From Botryococcus braunii (lineage: Eukaryota; Chlorophyta; Trebouxiophyceae), in contig KV908513.1 in the NCBI GenBank assembly GCA_002005505.1, forward strand, positions 105,001 to 115,000: DNA of 10,000 bases. The letters run 5' to 3'. Each line of letters starts with the position of its first letter. Position 1 is the first letter of the stretch. The translations under genes were made by a program, and so were the position numbers. The notes beneath the pieces were generated by a model that was not told the origin of the DNA, ran no database searches, and saw only the letters and a list, made by a program, of their open reading frames with translations. Shown here one piece after another: positions 1 through 10,000 of this stretch.

Positions 1-310
1 CTTGGAGAAATCCAGACATGCAATGAACAGAGGTTGATTCCCGAGTGTCGCGTCTATCAGGTGTTGCACAATAAAAAGCTGATGTGCCGTTGATAATTCT
101 GGCCTAAAACCTGTTTGACAGTCCACCCGGAGTCTGAGGGTTTCCAGATAGAAGACTAATCTCGAGTTGAACACATTCGCATAGATTCGATAAGCGAGTC
201 CCCTACTGCAATAGGACGGTAATTACTCGTATCGAAAGGGTCGCCCTTCTTGAAGACAGGTGTAACGTTACACCTTGTTAACCAAACATACATTTCCCTC
301 GGCCGGGATT
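1..310 (-). pseudogene. Non-LTR retrotransposon reverse transcriptase fragment, frameshifted
   Basis: Read on the minus strand, this stretch encodes the N-terminal part of a reverse transcriptase of the non-LTR (LINE-like) type. Residues VTPVFKKGDP, then SNYRPIAVGDSL, lie at about 262-192. After a shift of frame near 190-191 the reading continues with RIYANVFNSRL, TGFRPELSTAHQLF and finally CLDFSK, which abuts position 1. These match the conserved order of RT fingers-palm blocks: KKGD..NYRPI, then TGFR, then motif A (LDFSKA), whose aspartate binds catalytic metal. The frame difference fits one lost base, so this copy is probably dead. The open reading also runs upstream to about 310 with weaker resemblance. 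The rest of the palm, including the FADD-type motif, would lie outside the window to the left. The family call is firm; the exact clade and the right-hand edge are not. Confidence 0.85.
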
Positions 311-601
311 GTCCCTTGTTGAAATTCCCTCACTTGTCCGGCTGTACAACATGTACGGCAACAATTTATGCATCTCTTTCAACAAAAGGAGTCGACCTGT
401 ACAGACGTTTATGTGGCAAGAAGACCTTCAAGGGGTTGCCAAATTTGTGACTCGAGCACTGGAGAGCTACCTCACTCTCCCAGGTGCTGTGCGACCTTAG
501 TTGGCTAAACATGGGTCATTCATTGTACTGCCGTCCTCTTCAGCCCTAGTGGCTGGTCTTTGGATGTAATCTTCCTTCCTTCCTTCCCTCGGCCGGGATT
601 G
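294..601 (+). repeat. 18-base direct repeat pair (294-311 and 584-601)
   Basis: The 18 bases TTCCCTCGGCCGGGATTG occur at 294-311 and again at 584-601, 290 bases apart, and nowhere else that I noticed. The first copy lies at the upstream edge of the retrotransposon fragment. They could be parts of two fragments of one repeat family, or a duplication; sequence flanking the two copies diverges quickly. Confidence 0.6.
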
Positions 602-610
602 GCCCGGGGT

Positions 611-625
611 GCTGTCAGTGACAGC
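611..625. repeat. Short perfect inverted repeat
   Basis: GCTGTCA and TGACAGC are perfect reverse complements separated by a single G. This is one of several nearly loopless palindromes in the non-coding DNA. Confidence 0.7.
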
Positions 626-651
626 CTGTCACTCATATTCATCGAGATTTG

Positions 652-671
652 CGTCCATATCGATATGGACG
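652..671. repeat. Perfect 20-base palindrome
   Basis: CGTCCATATCGATATGGACG is identical to its reverse complement with no central spacer. No gene adjoins it, so a terminator or operator role is unsupported. Confidence 0.85.
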
Positions 672-1626
672 TTCGGCCGATATCAGCCCCACGTGGCCGC
701 GGGTATCAGCGGACTATCGAGTCCCATTTATTACCTTGGTATATCTGACGTCGTTAACTTAGACGCACACGCGTTATCTCTGTAACTTGCTTTCATTTCG
801 TTTTGGGAGTTCAAGGACCATTTATTCCGTCAAACACCACAGATGAACATGTTCTGAAGCTCTACTTCTCACGTCATACGAATGAACAGAAGGATAACTT
901 AGAACTCAGAAAGTTAACGTTCATACCGCGCGTATACAAACTTTGGAGATGTTTCGCCGACAAAGACACCGGAGACCAGAGATCTGAGCCAGAGGACAGG
1001 TAACACCGAAGCACTTTCGAAAACTTAAGAAGTGACAGTCGGAATTTCGTTTTCTTAAAATACAAGTGGACTCCTCTTGTTTAGTTAAGCAGGCTGCATA
1101 TCAAGCTAGTTCGGTGTGCCCTTTATATAAATTACGAAAGAAGAGCTTTACAAAGTCTCTCAATGTAATTTTGCGCCTGAGCAACCTGAGTAACATATGT
1201 GTTGAGATATGTTACTATTTTGCCCATCTGCAATAGAATCCTCACCGGCAGGGGTGAGGCCGCTCTTGCCAGTCACCGACATAGTTCTCTGGTCATTGCA
1301 ATTGATTTGAGGATTCACATATAATCTCCTTAATCGGAAGACTACTGTATTTGTCCTGAAATTGTGGTATGGTAGCATTTATAGCTACCAGATTTCCCTG
1401 CTGACAACAGAGCCAGTCCTTAAAAATGTGGCGTTAAAGGATGCAACTGTTGACTAGCCCTACGCAGGATTCCCCGTAGGGGAGAAATCGTTTTCCGGAT
1501 TAGATTCAAAATCAAGGCCACGGCTATATAGTATATATTGGCACTGTGAGGCAGGAGATAGAAATTGTGAATGAAAATAAGCGTTCGATATTACAAGACG
1601 TCGACTTATATCACTTTATAGCTACA

Positions 1627-1661
1627 AACTTTGGTCGCAATAACTTATTGCGACCAAAGTT
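1627..1661. repeat. Perfect inverted repeat, 17-base arms, 1-base spacer
   Basis: Arm AACTTTGGTCGCAATAA (1627-1643) is followed by one C and then its exact reverse complement (1645-1661). With 34 paired bases it is the longest perfect hairpin-forming sequence I see in the window. It could form a cruciform, or a very stable hairpin if transcribed. No terminal motif or target-site duplication marks it as a known mobile element. Confidence 0.9.
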
Positions 1662-1899
1662 ATAGACCTTCTGCTGCAAAGATCTTGGTAACACATGTCC
1701 AGGCAACACGGGTCATACCGGTATCTTCAAGGGTTGTGTCTGGCAGAAGCAGATTTCATCCATTCAAATGCTTATATGTCGAAGACGACATCAATGATTC
1801 CCCCCTGTCAGCCTTATCTCGGGACAAGAGATACGCTGATTCATGCATTCTTTTCTCACAAGCTAAAATTGCTGCATACATGTGTAGGCTGCTGGTTGA

Positions 1900-2145
<246 letters not shown>

Positions 2146-2159
2146 CGCGCGCGTGCGTG

Positions 2160-3440
2160 GATGTACTAAAAAATTGAAACATGTTCCAAACGTGTAAATC
2201 CTCAAGCACGCAGAGAAACTTCAAAGCTCGATGGAGTGATTACGAATATTCTACTACGGTTGTCAGTATCATAAATCTTCGACTATATAATTTTACCAGC
2301 TTCACATAGGCTTCAATGTTTGACCTAACTATAATGTTTTTACGTAGGAGATTCAACCTTTCCCGTTATTATACATTTGCAGCAGCAGCGTAATTCACAA
2401 AAATTTCTATAGCTATAGAGCCACGAATATTCTCAGAGTCTTTGTTGTCCGGAGGCACTAAATCACGCTTATTGTATCATTTTTAAGAGCGCATAACCTC
2501 TTTTAGAGAAAGAGGATCGAACTCGATACGTATACTCAACTCGTGCTTCTCTCCCAAAGCTTTGAAGTATGTACCGAGAAGGAGATGATGAACAAGCTTT
2601 ACCCCGAGGTATGCACTCAAAAAAGTGTAAGTAGTTCTGCCTCTAAGTCCTTCCAATATGCAAAAAACACAATAAGGCTGTCTGGATCTCCAACATTGAC
2701 CCGATCATTATATTATATATAATGTATCATATAATGTACGTCGATCCTGTTGATGTGTGGCCAATGCACTCAAGACTGATCAGTAGCGCTAGTTCTCAAC
2801 AATATATAATATAACGAGTTTGCCTCAAACATTTCAGCAAGACCAGCGGCCACAACATGTGTATCGGGGTCCTTAATAGGATTTGAGATTACATTGCAAC
2901 TATTTCCCAACAAAATAAGAGCATTAGTTGAAGATCACTTTCCCCATGGACTAACTAATCCTGCAAATACCGTCGTCAAGGATCCCTACAGCGAATGAAA
3001 ATCTTCAACTGCCATCGCCTTCAAGAGCTTTCTCTCATTCTCCTACCTTTGCATGTGACCCTCATCCTTGTTATCTATTTTCTAAGATATCAAAAGATTT
3101 TACTTGGATATCAAATCCTCACAAATGGTTAAACCTCCTAGTTTTATTTTCAGGAAGAGATGGTTCATCGCGATCATACTGGAGTCAGTCTTGCTACATT
3201 CGTGCATACTGCATTTCAAACATCCTTGATAACATCCTTTTTAAAGGGCATCTATTCCTGAAGGCATCCGAACGGATGAAAATGTAAACTATTTAGACAA
3301 TCGATTGTAATCATTGTCAAAGTCGTTTTGATTACCTGAACCGGCATGTACACATACATATGTGAACACATTTCGGCTCTTCGATGGCAATAAGTTTTGC
3401 ATCAAATATGTGTAGCTTTCAAAGACTTCTCGTGATGCAG
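2160..3440. other. Non-coding stretch upstream of the first recognised exon
   Basis: This is AT-rich sequence with no open frame of useful length and no protein family recognised on either strand. A 14-base perfect palindrome lies at 2406-2419. The start codon and any 5' UTR of the methyltransferase gene should lie here or further left, but I could not identify a promoter or exon 1. Confidence 0.55.
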
Positions 3441-3595
3441 CTGACTTGCGCTCGAGCTCGAGCTCTGAGAGCTCTGCACTCTTCCAGAAGTTAAGATTGG
3501 AAGGTTACCTGAAGACGGACGCGGTTGAAACAGTCATGAAACTCGTAGACAGAAGCAGGTTCATTCCAGATGAAAGTAAATCTGTTGCGTACGAG
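3441..3595 (+). CDS. PCMT1: PCMT exon: N-terminal helical region of protein-L-isoaspartate methyltransferase
   Basis: This exon encodes the N-terminal part of a protein-L-isoaspartate(D-aspartate) O-methyltransferase, the SAM-dependent enzyme that starts repair of isoaspartyl damage in ageing proteins. Readable blocks are SSALFQKLRLEGYLKTDAV, then VMKLVDRSRFIP, ending SVAYE. They follow the family pattern of ALxxxLxxxGxIKSDxVxxVMxxVDRxxFVP followed by AYxDxP. The donor is clear (GAG then GTATAA, intron from 3596), leaving phase 0. The 5' edge is uncertain. I place the acceptor after GATGCAG at 3440. A stronger pyrimidine-rich acceptor ends at 3487, but using it would drop the conserved ALFQ residues. 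The frame has a stop (TAG) about 30 bases upstream of 3441 and no ATG in between, so the start codon must be in an earlier exon. Confidence 0.8.
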
Positions 3596-3718
3596 GTATA
3601 ACCTGTGGACCGATGTGTATTGGAGCTGTGCTACATGGCACTATATTTAACGTTGCATTTGACTTTTATCATTGAAAGCATTTGTTACAGCGTGAAGCTT
3701 GCGATGGACGGTTCTAGG

Positions 3719-3743
3719 CCTCACACTGCATGAAAGTGTGAGG
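3719..3743. repeat. Hairpin, 9-base arms, 7-base loop
   Basis: CCTCACACT and AGTGTGAGG pair perfectly around GCATGAA. It lies within an intron of the methyltransferase gene, so it would be present in the pre-mRNA. No function is evident. Confidence 0.75.
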
Positions 3744-3850
3744 TTTGTTGTAAAATTGTCCTCGATACATATGTATGCATGCATGTCTAGCTGTACGGCA
3801 TGAAGTCATATATATGCACATATATGCTTCATGGCTGTATGTTGGCATAT

Positions 3851-4227
<377 letters not shown>

Positions 4228-4675
4228 TATATGTAGAGTTACAATCAGAAGTGCACACTAACGCAATCAATGTGAGTGCGGATAGATAGATGTGTATAGT
4301 TATGATTGCCGTGATGAAGAGTCCTGTTGTGTCCGTTTTATGTTGCTATTAATATTGCACGAGCACTTATTCGTCGATGATGTACTATGATGCTGCACAA
4401 CATTGTATAATATTAATATGCTTTACTGTGTAATAGCTGGCACTTGAGCACAGGGAACAAAATGGCGTTTGGCACTGCACTTCACCATTTGGTAGTGTGT
4501 ATTTACATAAATACGTTATGGGTTATACAGTTACACATGTGTTGTAATGTACAGTATATTGCAGATTACAACACATGTGGAGATATATACACCAATATAC
4601 ATTGTAACCATTTGATTACACGAACAAAATATAAAGAAAGCAAGTCTTCGTTCGCAAACATTTCTGCCTGCTCAG
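4228..4675. other. 3' part of PCMT intron
   Basis: No coding resemblance is seen before the acceptor at 4675. An open frame spanning 4444-4704 is coincidental: it crosses the splice site in a different frame from the exon. A strong inverted repeat is described separately. Confidence 0.6.
4534..4579. repeat. Intronic stem-loop, perfect 15-base arms, 16-base loop
   Basis: CACATGTGTTGTAAT (4534-4548) and its exact reverse complement (4565-4579) flank 16 bases. It sits about 100 bases before the acceptor of the next exon, so the folded pre-mRNA could matter for splicing, although nothing here proves that. It could also be a small fold-back element. Confidence 0.85.
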
Positions 4676-4799
4676 GACACACCCCTCCGTCTAATTGGAC
4701 CTGAATCTACAATTTCAGCCCCACATATGCATGCCACCATGCTGGAGCTACTGCTGCCGCATTTGCGGCCAGATGGGCGAGCCCTAGACGTTGGCGCAG
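4676..4799 (+). CDS. PCMT1: PCMT exon: isoaspartate-substrate motif and start of SAM motif I
   Basis: Exon of 124 bases: 41 codons plus one base. It begins DTPLRLIG, directly continuing AYE from the preceding exon (compare AYEDxPLPIG in bacterial Pcm). It then gives STISAPHMHATMLELL, the hallmark block of the family, whose TISAPHMHA segment contacts the isoaspartyl substrate. It ends in RALDVGAG, the first half of the glycine-rich SAM-binding loop. The acceptor is TGCCTGCTCAG. The donor is GCAG followed by GTGCGC, splitting the second glycine codon of the loop after its first base. The residues match animal and plant PCMT almost position by position, so the assignment is firm. Confidence 0.92.
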
Positions 4800-5501
4800 G
4801 TGCGCACGTGTGGGTTGCCATACAAATTGTGCAGGGGGATTTCTCAATAACGAGTAAACGTCCCTCCAAAGTTCCGTGGCGGGATTCTAATATAGTATAA
4901 GAAACTCGATGCCGACCGTCTGTATGAGATTAGTACTTTCTAAGATGGCGTAGACGGCATGCATTGGTGTTTCTTGTAATATATATTCCAGTATCGAGAT
5001 TTAGAAAGTGGGATTTAGATCCAGTCCATTAACTTTCGGGTTACGTCGTGAAAACGATCGTCTTGTCTACTTTCTGTGAAGTCGACATTGTCGCGGACTT
5101 ATATTCAATATAATCCCGCGTTCTTTAAAAGTGTAATCTTCGACCCCGAATGACGCCTCTATAGTTTATAATTTCAGGTACCATAAACGGACCCATTTAC
5201 TATGTAGTTTCCATGAAGAGATGATGTCCGTTCGACAGAAGAACTCCTAAGGAATGAACGAAGGGATGCAAACATACAGTTTATTAAAAAAATAAGTGCA
5301 TGCTAGTTATATATTTACATAATTAATTATAGCTACATATTTATAATATAGATATTGAATGCGACTTCTCTAGCGGATTCGTAACAATAGAAGTACTTGC
5401 TGTTACTCTGCTAGTTGTTCATTTATGCTCTTGCACAAGAATATGGATACTAGCGCAGTGCGGTTTTTTGGCAAAACAATCTGATGTATGTGCATTTACA
5501 G
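4800..5501 (+). other. PCMT1: PCMT intron, phase 1, 702 bases
   Basis: The intron starts GTGCGC and ends TGCATTTACAG. It interrupts the SAM-binding motif I between GAG and SGY. The interior is AT-rich, with no other gene or array seen. Confidence 0.85.
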
Positions 5502-5693
5502 GATCGGGATATATAACGGCCTGCCTAGGGCAGCACCTGGGCCCCCGTGGGAGAGTTGTTGGCGTGGAAATAGACCAACGAATCGTACCCACAGCTCAAG
5601 CTGCAATCGACAAATTACGCGCTGATGGTACCTTAAAATGCCAACATGTTGTTGTTGTTCAAGGAGATGCTTTAAATTTGGATGTATCCTATG
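5502..5693 (+). CDS. PCMT1: PCMT exon: rest of SAM motif I and acidic SAM-ribose strand
   Basis: Exon of 192 bases. Its first two bases complete the split glycine codon, so the loop reads LDVGAGSGYITAC across the junction. It then runs through GRVVGVEID, the beta-strand whose acidic residue binds the SAM ribose in this fold, and the helix AQAAIDKLRADGTL. It ends with HVVVVQGDALNLDVSY. Family members usually have GDG at the last block; here it is GDA. The donor is a strong consensus (G followed by GTAAGA). It leaves one base of a split codon, which fits the next exon's phase. Confidence 0.92.
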
Positions 5694-6410
5694 GTAAGAG
5701 GTAAAGGTGTCCCTTGTGGTATCACCGGTGGACAATCTTGATTTGCAATCACCAAACATATCATATTATTATTATTGGCCCATTCATAAAATATTTCTGG
5801 TCCATAGAAGATGAGTATCTACTTAAATCACTGTTTATAGCCTTGTGTCCAAAGATGTGGTTAAGAGTGCGTTAACGGTTGTATTCCATTGCTCTTGTGA
5901 TACCCATCAAGTAAGCTTGAATAATGATCAAGTCAAACCTAGCAATCTTCTTCTTCTTTGTCGACCGGTACCTATAGATATAAGCAAGGATTATCATGAT
6001 ATGACCAGCTGCATCGGCACCATCATTGATGGTCAATGAGCGTTCTGAATTGCCAAGGCACGTGACCTGATCATTTTGTTATGTTGTGTGAAGGGTGCAC
6101 CATAGGGGTCGGGCGAGACATGAAATATTTATCTACAATAAACGTGTACAAGCAGGCACATGAATCAGCCAAATTTTTCAGCTTATTTCCAAAACCTAAG
6201 CTTGCCATATCTTACAGAACTTATGGGAGCATCGGCCGGTACCGCGGTGCCATGGGCAGTCGTTGTTTTCTCCACCAATAGGAGATATATTAGCTAACCT
6301 TGCATCAGTACTATTCCAAGCTAGTTGTTACGGCTTTTCGAAAAGCCGAATTCTTCGAAGCCGTTATTATAATAGAGCAGTCAGTATTGAAATATGTCGA
6401 CGCTTCACAG
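5694..6410 (+). other. PCMT1: PCMT intron, phase 1, 717 bases
   Basis: The intron starts GTAAGA and ends GACGCTTCACAG. Of the nearby acceptors, only the one at 6410 restores the frame of the next exon; the AG at 6420-6421 would break it. It contains a short (ATT)n run near 5764 and palindromes at 6019-6033 and 6331-6348. Confidence 0.82.
6331..6348. repeat. Perfect 18-base palindrome in intron
   Basis: CGGCTTTTCGAAAAGCCG is its own reverse complement. It lies about 60 bases before the acceptor of the following exon. Confidence 0.8.
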
Positions 6411-6556
6411 GAAGTCTTCAGGAAGTTACTGGGTCAGCCCCATATGACGTCATCCACGTGGGAGCCGCGGGCAGTAATGTGGAACGTGATGAACTTCTGA
6501 ATCTGTTAAAACCCGGGGGCAGGCTCGTAATGCCAGTGGGTGACCATGGTGACCAG
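6411..6556 (+). CDS. PCMT1: PCMT exon: motifs II and III
   Basis: Exon of 146 bases. Its first two bases complete a glycine codon, followed by 48 codons. It encodes SLQEVTGSAPYDVIHVGAAG, containing post-motif II (PYDxIHVGAA), then DELLNLLKPGGRLVMPVG, the motif III strand-turn (LKPGGRLVMPVG), and ends GDHGDQ. The donor is CAG followed by GTGCGA, in phase 0. The position just before the C-terminal beta-hairpin agrees with where the family continues into its last segment (human: MLEQYDKLQDG onwards). About 35-45 C-terminal residues are therefore missing and must be in a further exon. Compared with human PCMT1, the stretch between GD and APYD is about nine residues longer and spans the preceding splice junction. 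Confidence 0.9.
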
Positions 6557-6662
6557 GTGCGATTGCGTACACATATACATGTACATATGTCATGCAATTT
6601 GAAACGTGAGAGATAAGATCTTAACTATGCTTGATCTTTTGACAGCCAACCATACGATTCCG

Positions 6663-7569
<907 letters not shown>

Positions 7570-7582
7570 GGAATCTTGAGGG

Positions 7583-7634
7583 ACATGGATGGAAATATTT
7601 TCCTCCATGTTCACCTTCAATTAATTGAAGGTGA
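7583..7634. repeat. Adjacent hairpin and perfect 24-base palindrome
   Basis: ACATGGA (7583-7589) pairs with TCCATGT (7604-7610). The perfect loopless palindrome TCACCTTCAATT/AATTGAAGGTGA at 7611-7634 follows immediately. Together they mark the downstream border of the purine tract. Confidence 0.82.
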
Positions 7635-8422
7635 GAGTTAAGCACGTCCAGTATTTGCTCGAAACCCTAAGGAGAAACAAATTTCATTTGCAATCATCTT
7701 TCAAAATCTCTAAGGACCACAGGGTCCCTTGCACGGTCCCTTCAATTAGAGATCAATTGCTGAAATCAATTACATAAATATTAAACCACGAATTCTGTTC
7801 AACATTTCTTTTAGGTCATAAGCGTTTATCTACGCAATGGTCTTATTTGAACCTCCATTTCCCTTGTGCGTCTATGCCTTTATTTGATTCTCAGTCGCAT
7901 CACGAGAAAAACTTGAAATTTAGAATTCTGCCGTAAGGCCTGTGGTTGAGCATGAATGGCGTAGTTTGTGCATGAGGTAAGCGGGGATCGGGGGCTGTTG
8001 CAGACTCTCATTACAATTGACAAATGTGAAGATGGCACGCTTCGTGAAGAGCAACATTGCTCGGTAAGGTTTGTAAAACTGAAGGCTGCAGCTGAGACGG
8101 AGCAGAGCGGCAACAATTGTAGTTGCAACATCAACTAAGGAAAGATGCAGCCAAGGGGTTGGCGGCGGCATCTGCATAGTCATGACCGCGCCCGTCCTGC
8201 AGACACATTATGGATCCATCCTTGTCCAGACCCGCCTAGAAGGCATCAAAAAGGAACGATACCACGGCCGGAGATCTAGCCTTTCTAATCAACTGTATTA
8301 GAGCCCCGCAGAGTCCACTAAAGCCTACAGTAGCATTTGGTAGATGACGGTCAGCATGAGGTTATGGCGTCATATATGCCACAGAATGACGTTATGCCGC
8401 AGACGACAACATTACGAATTCG

Positions 8423-8448
8423 TTGATATAGCTTCGAAGCTATATCAA
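8423..8448. repeat. Perfect 26-base palindrome
   Basis: TTGATATAGCTTC (8423-8435) is followed with no spacer by its exact reverse complement (8436-8448). No gene or known element adjoins it. Confidence 0.9.
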
Positions 8449-8591
8449 ATATATGGTAATGACGGGTACACATATACCGTATTGGTCTGTCAGAAGCAAG
8501 ACTTCCTGAAGCCATCCACCCTTAAGGGCATCGGATTACAGTATACACGAAGTAGGGGGGGGGGGTTCACGCTATCCAGGCCAGATTGTTT

Positions 8592-8654
8592 GTTGTAGGA
8601 GTGTCGATTGACGCACCTACAACCTCGCATATAGGTGTGTCGATCGACACACCT
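8592..8654. repeat. Two related palindromes in tandem
   Basis: The first, 8592-8623, has arms GTTGTAGG/CCTACAAC and a centre of GTGTCGATTGACGC; as RNA it would have two G-U pairs and a single A-A mismatch. The second, 8633-8654, is a perfect 22-base palindrome centred on GTGTCGATCGACAC. They share the core GTGTCGATYGAC and lie 36 bases apart centre to centre, so they look like two copies of one palindromic unit. Confidence 0.82.
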
Positions 8655-8710
8655 CGAGCTCGCGAGATTGTTTTGATGAAGTCCCAAGTATATCACGGAG
8701 ATAATTAATT

Positions 8711-8745
8711 CCGTTACAGCTGTCATAAGTGGCAAGTTGTAACGG
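8711..8745. repeat. Inverted repeat, 8-base arms
   Basis: CCGTTACA (8711-8718) and TGTAACGG (8738-8745) pair perfectly around 19 bases. This is weaker than the other palindromes and could be chance. Confidence 0.5.
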
Positions 8746-8816
8746 CCATGGTTGTGCGTTGTGGTGCGGCGACAATGATCACTTCATCCTGTTACTCAGG
8801 GGGAAGTCATCTTGTT

Positions 8817-8832
8817 TGTCACGATCGTGACA
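8817..8832. repeat. Perfect 16-base palindrome
   Basis: TGTCACGATCGTGACA equals its reverse complement, with no spacer. Confidence 0.75.
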
Positions 8833-9408
8833 TGCAACTTTGTTCTTGATTTAGGAACACCAATAACTGTCATATTTAGGATTTGTTAATGCGGTAATCG
8901 TACCCAGAGCAGTCATGTGGAAGCTTATAAAATGATTAACAGGTTCGGTATAGCTACGTAGGTTTTATTTGCTCGAAATGTATATGAAGACGTCCAGCTG
9001 ATACCGGTATACAATGTCGTCCTTATGGGCTTGTCTTGGGCATGCCTACGTGTATGTCTGTCAATATTGGGCCATTAGTTGGCCTGGCACGTTGTTTAGA
9101 ATCTCGATATCTCAAAAAACACCCACGTCCGGGAAGACGTGATGAACTACACGAAAAACTAAAACCAAATTTCTACTGTTGACAACGTCTTTCAGATCAT
9201 AAGGTCTTGACCGGCCCCACCGGCATCTGCGGTCCGCGCTCGTGATGTCCCTCGCGGAACTTCAGGAATAATTGTCGGTCGGATGCTTCAGTGCTGAATA
9301 TCAATGTATCGCAAACATCAATAAAAGTATCAATAACAGGCATTTGTTGAGGGGCTGAAGCTAAAGCTTTGTAACGTAACGAAGCATTTCCCTGTGCCTC
9401 TTGCTCAC

Positions 9409-9469
9409 TGTGTGTGTGTGTGTGCGAGCGCGCGCGCGCGCGTGCGCGCGTGCGTGCGTGCGTGCGTGC

Positions 9470-9515
<46 letters not shown>

Positions 9516-9528
9516 TGTGTGTGTGTGT

Positions 9529-9568
<40 letters not shown>
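9409..9568. repeat. (TG)n array with internal (CG)n run
   Basis: It starts with (TG)n at 9409, passes into a CG-alternating run at about 9425-9450 and TGCG repeats, then (TG)n with two GG phase breaks near 9509 and 9530. Translations of any frame are repeat artefacts. Confidence 0.96.
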
Positions 9569-9569
<1 letters not shown>

Positions 9570-9640
9570 CTCGGCGGAATCGAACCCAGGACCATCGCCT
9601 GGCGTGCCCTGCCACAGTGGTCTCAGATCGCAATCGAAAC
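9569..9640 (-). mobile_element. Possible tRNA-derived SINE remnant with B box
   Basis: On the minus strand, 9586-9576 reads GGTTCGATTCC, a perfect match to the RNA polymerase III B box (GGTTCGANNCC). It is preceded by TGGCAGGGCACG near 9620-9609, which only loosely resembles an A box. On that strand the B-box block runs straight into a (CA)n array, as simple-repeat tails of tRNA-derived SINEs often do. No complete tRNA cloverleaf can be drawn, so this is not a tRNA gene. The call is tentative: one box can occur by chance. Confidence 0.35.
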
Positions 9641-9732
9641 ACAAAAAAGGCGCTGCACGTGATCGGACGTACAAGATCGAATTAGACCTCGTATATGAAC
9701 TCGATTCGGACTGGGACGCATTCCGCGCGTTA

Positions 9733-9918
<186 letters not shown>

Positions 9919-10000
9919 TAAAACAACCAAAATAAACCCACGCATGTCCTTGGCCTGTAGCTGCAAGTTGGACATTCTGAGTTAAACTCAGGTGTTTTAA

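Noticed and set aside
3386..3490. An ATG-started frame from the ATGGCAATAAG near 3386 as the PCMT start
   Set aside because: It is in a different frame from the exon at 3441-3595 and ends in a stop within the exon. No donor between them would join it convincingly.
6412..6440. Alternative acceptor after CTTCAG at 6421
   Set aside because: Combined with the strong donor at 5694 it puts the exon out of frame and loses PYDVIHVGAA.
7573..7640. Possible last PCMT exon reading LRDMDGNIFLHVHLQ
   Set aside because: It has a DGNI that recalls the DGSI of the family, but no acceptor in the required phase, no VxYVPL ending, and it coincides with a palindrome and hairpin that explain the sequence better.
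7880..8183. Overlapping minus-strand frames of 84 and 87 codons
   Set aside because: No motif or family resemblance. Two overlapping frames of equal length are what chance gives.
8344..8598. Open frame of 84 codons overlapping the 26-base palindrome
   Set aside because: It has no recognisable family, includes a poly-G-encoded stretch, and shows no splice-site support.
8592..8654. CRISPR-like repeats
   Set aside because: There are only two units, they differ in sequence, there is no spacer series, and the surroundings are eukaryotic.
9569..9640. A tRNA gene
   Set aside because: Only the T-arm/B-box region fits. No acceptor stem, D arm or anticodon arm can be paired around it.

Overview
This looks like nuclear DNA from an intron-rich eukaryote. 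There are no compact bacterial-style genes. The one recognisable protein-coding gene is cut by GT-AG introns, a decayed non-LTR retrotransposon lies at the left edge, and several long simple-sequence arrays fill non-coding space. The retrotransposon's wording resembles reverse transcriptases I associate with algal and other protist genomes. The methyltransferase exons also read about as close to plant/algal versions as to animal ones. A protist or alga is therefore my best guess, but it is weakly held.

Layout. Positions 1 to about 310 carry, on the minus strand, part of a reverse transcriptase broken by a frameshift and running off the window. Positions 311-3440 hold no gene I can support; they contain several palindromes and a compound (TC)n(TG)n array at 1903-2143. 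Positions 3441-6556 hold four plus-strand exons of a protein-L-isoaspartate O-methyltransferase (PCMT/PIMT): 3441-3595, 4676-4799, 5502-5693 and 6411-6556. Reading phase matches across all three junctions and gives about 205 continuous residues. They run from near the N-terminus through the substrate motif (TISAPHMHA), SAM motif I (LDVGAGSG), motif II (PYDVIHVGAA) and motif III (LLKPGGRLVMPVG). The first coding exon with the start codon and the last exon were not found. Intron 3596-4675 carries a roughly 370-base TG/CG array. Downstream of 6556 comes a roughly 900-base purine tract (6663-7569) with triplex and G-quadruplex potential, then about 1.8 kb rich in palindromes. Two (TG)n arrays (9409-9568, 9735-9917) end the window, with a small element containing a tRNA-like B box between them.

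Only one gene is supported, so there is no operon or gene set to interpret. PCMT repairs aged proteins by methylating L-isoaspartyl residues with S-adenosylmethionine. I see no defence system, CRISPR array or gene cluster. The most unusual feature is the number of short, nearly loopless perfect palindromes (14-35 bases) scattered through the non-coding DNA, including two related ones side by side at 8592-8654.
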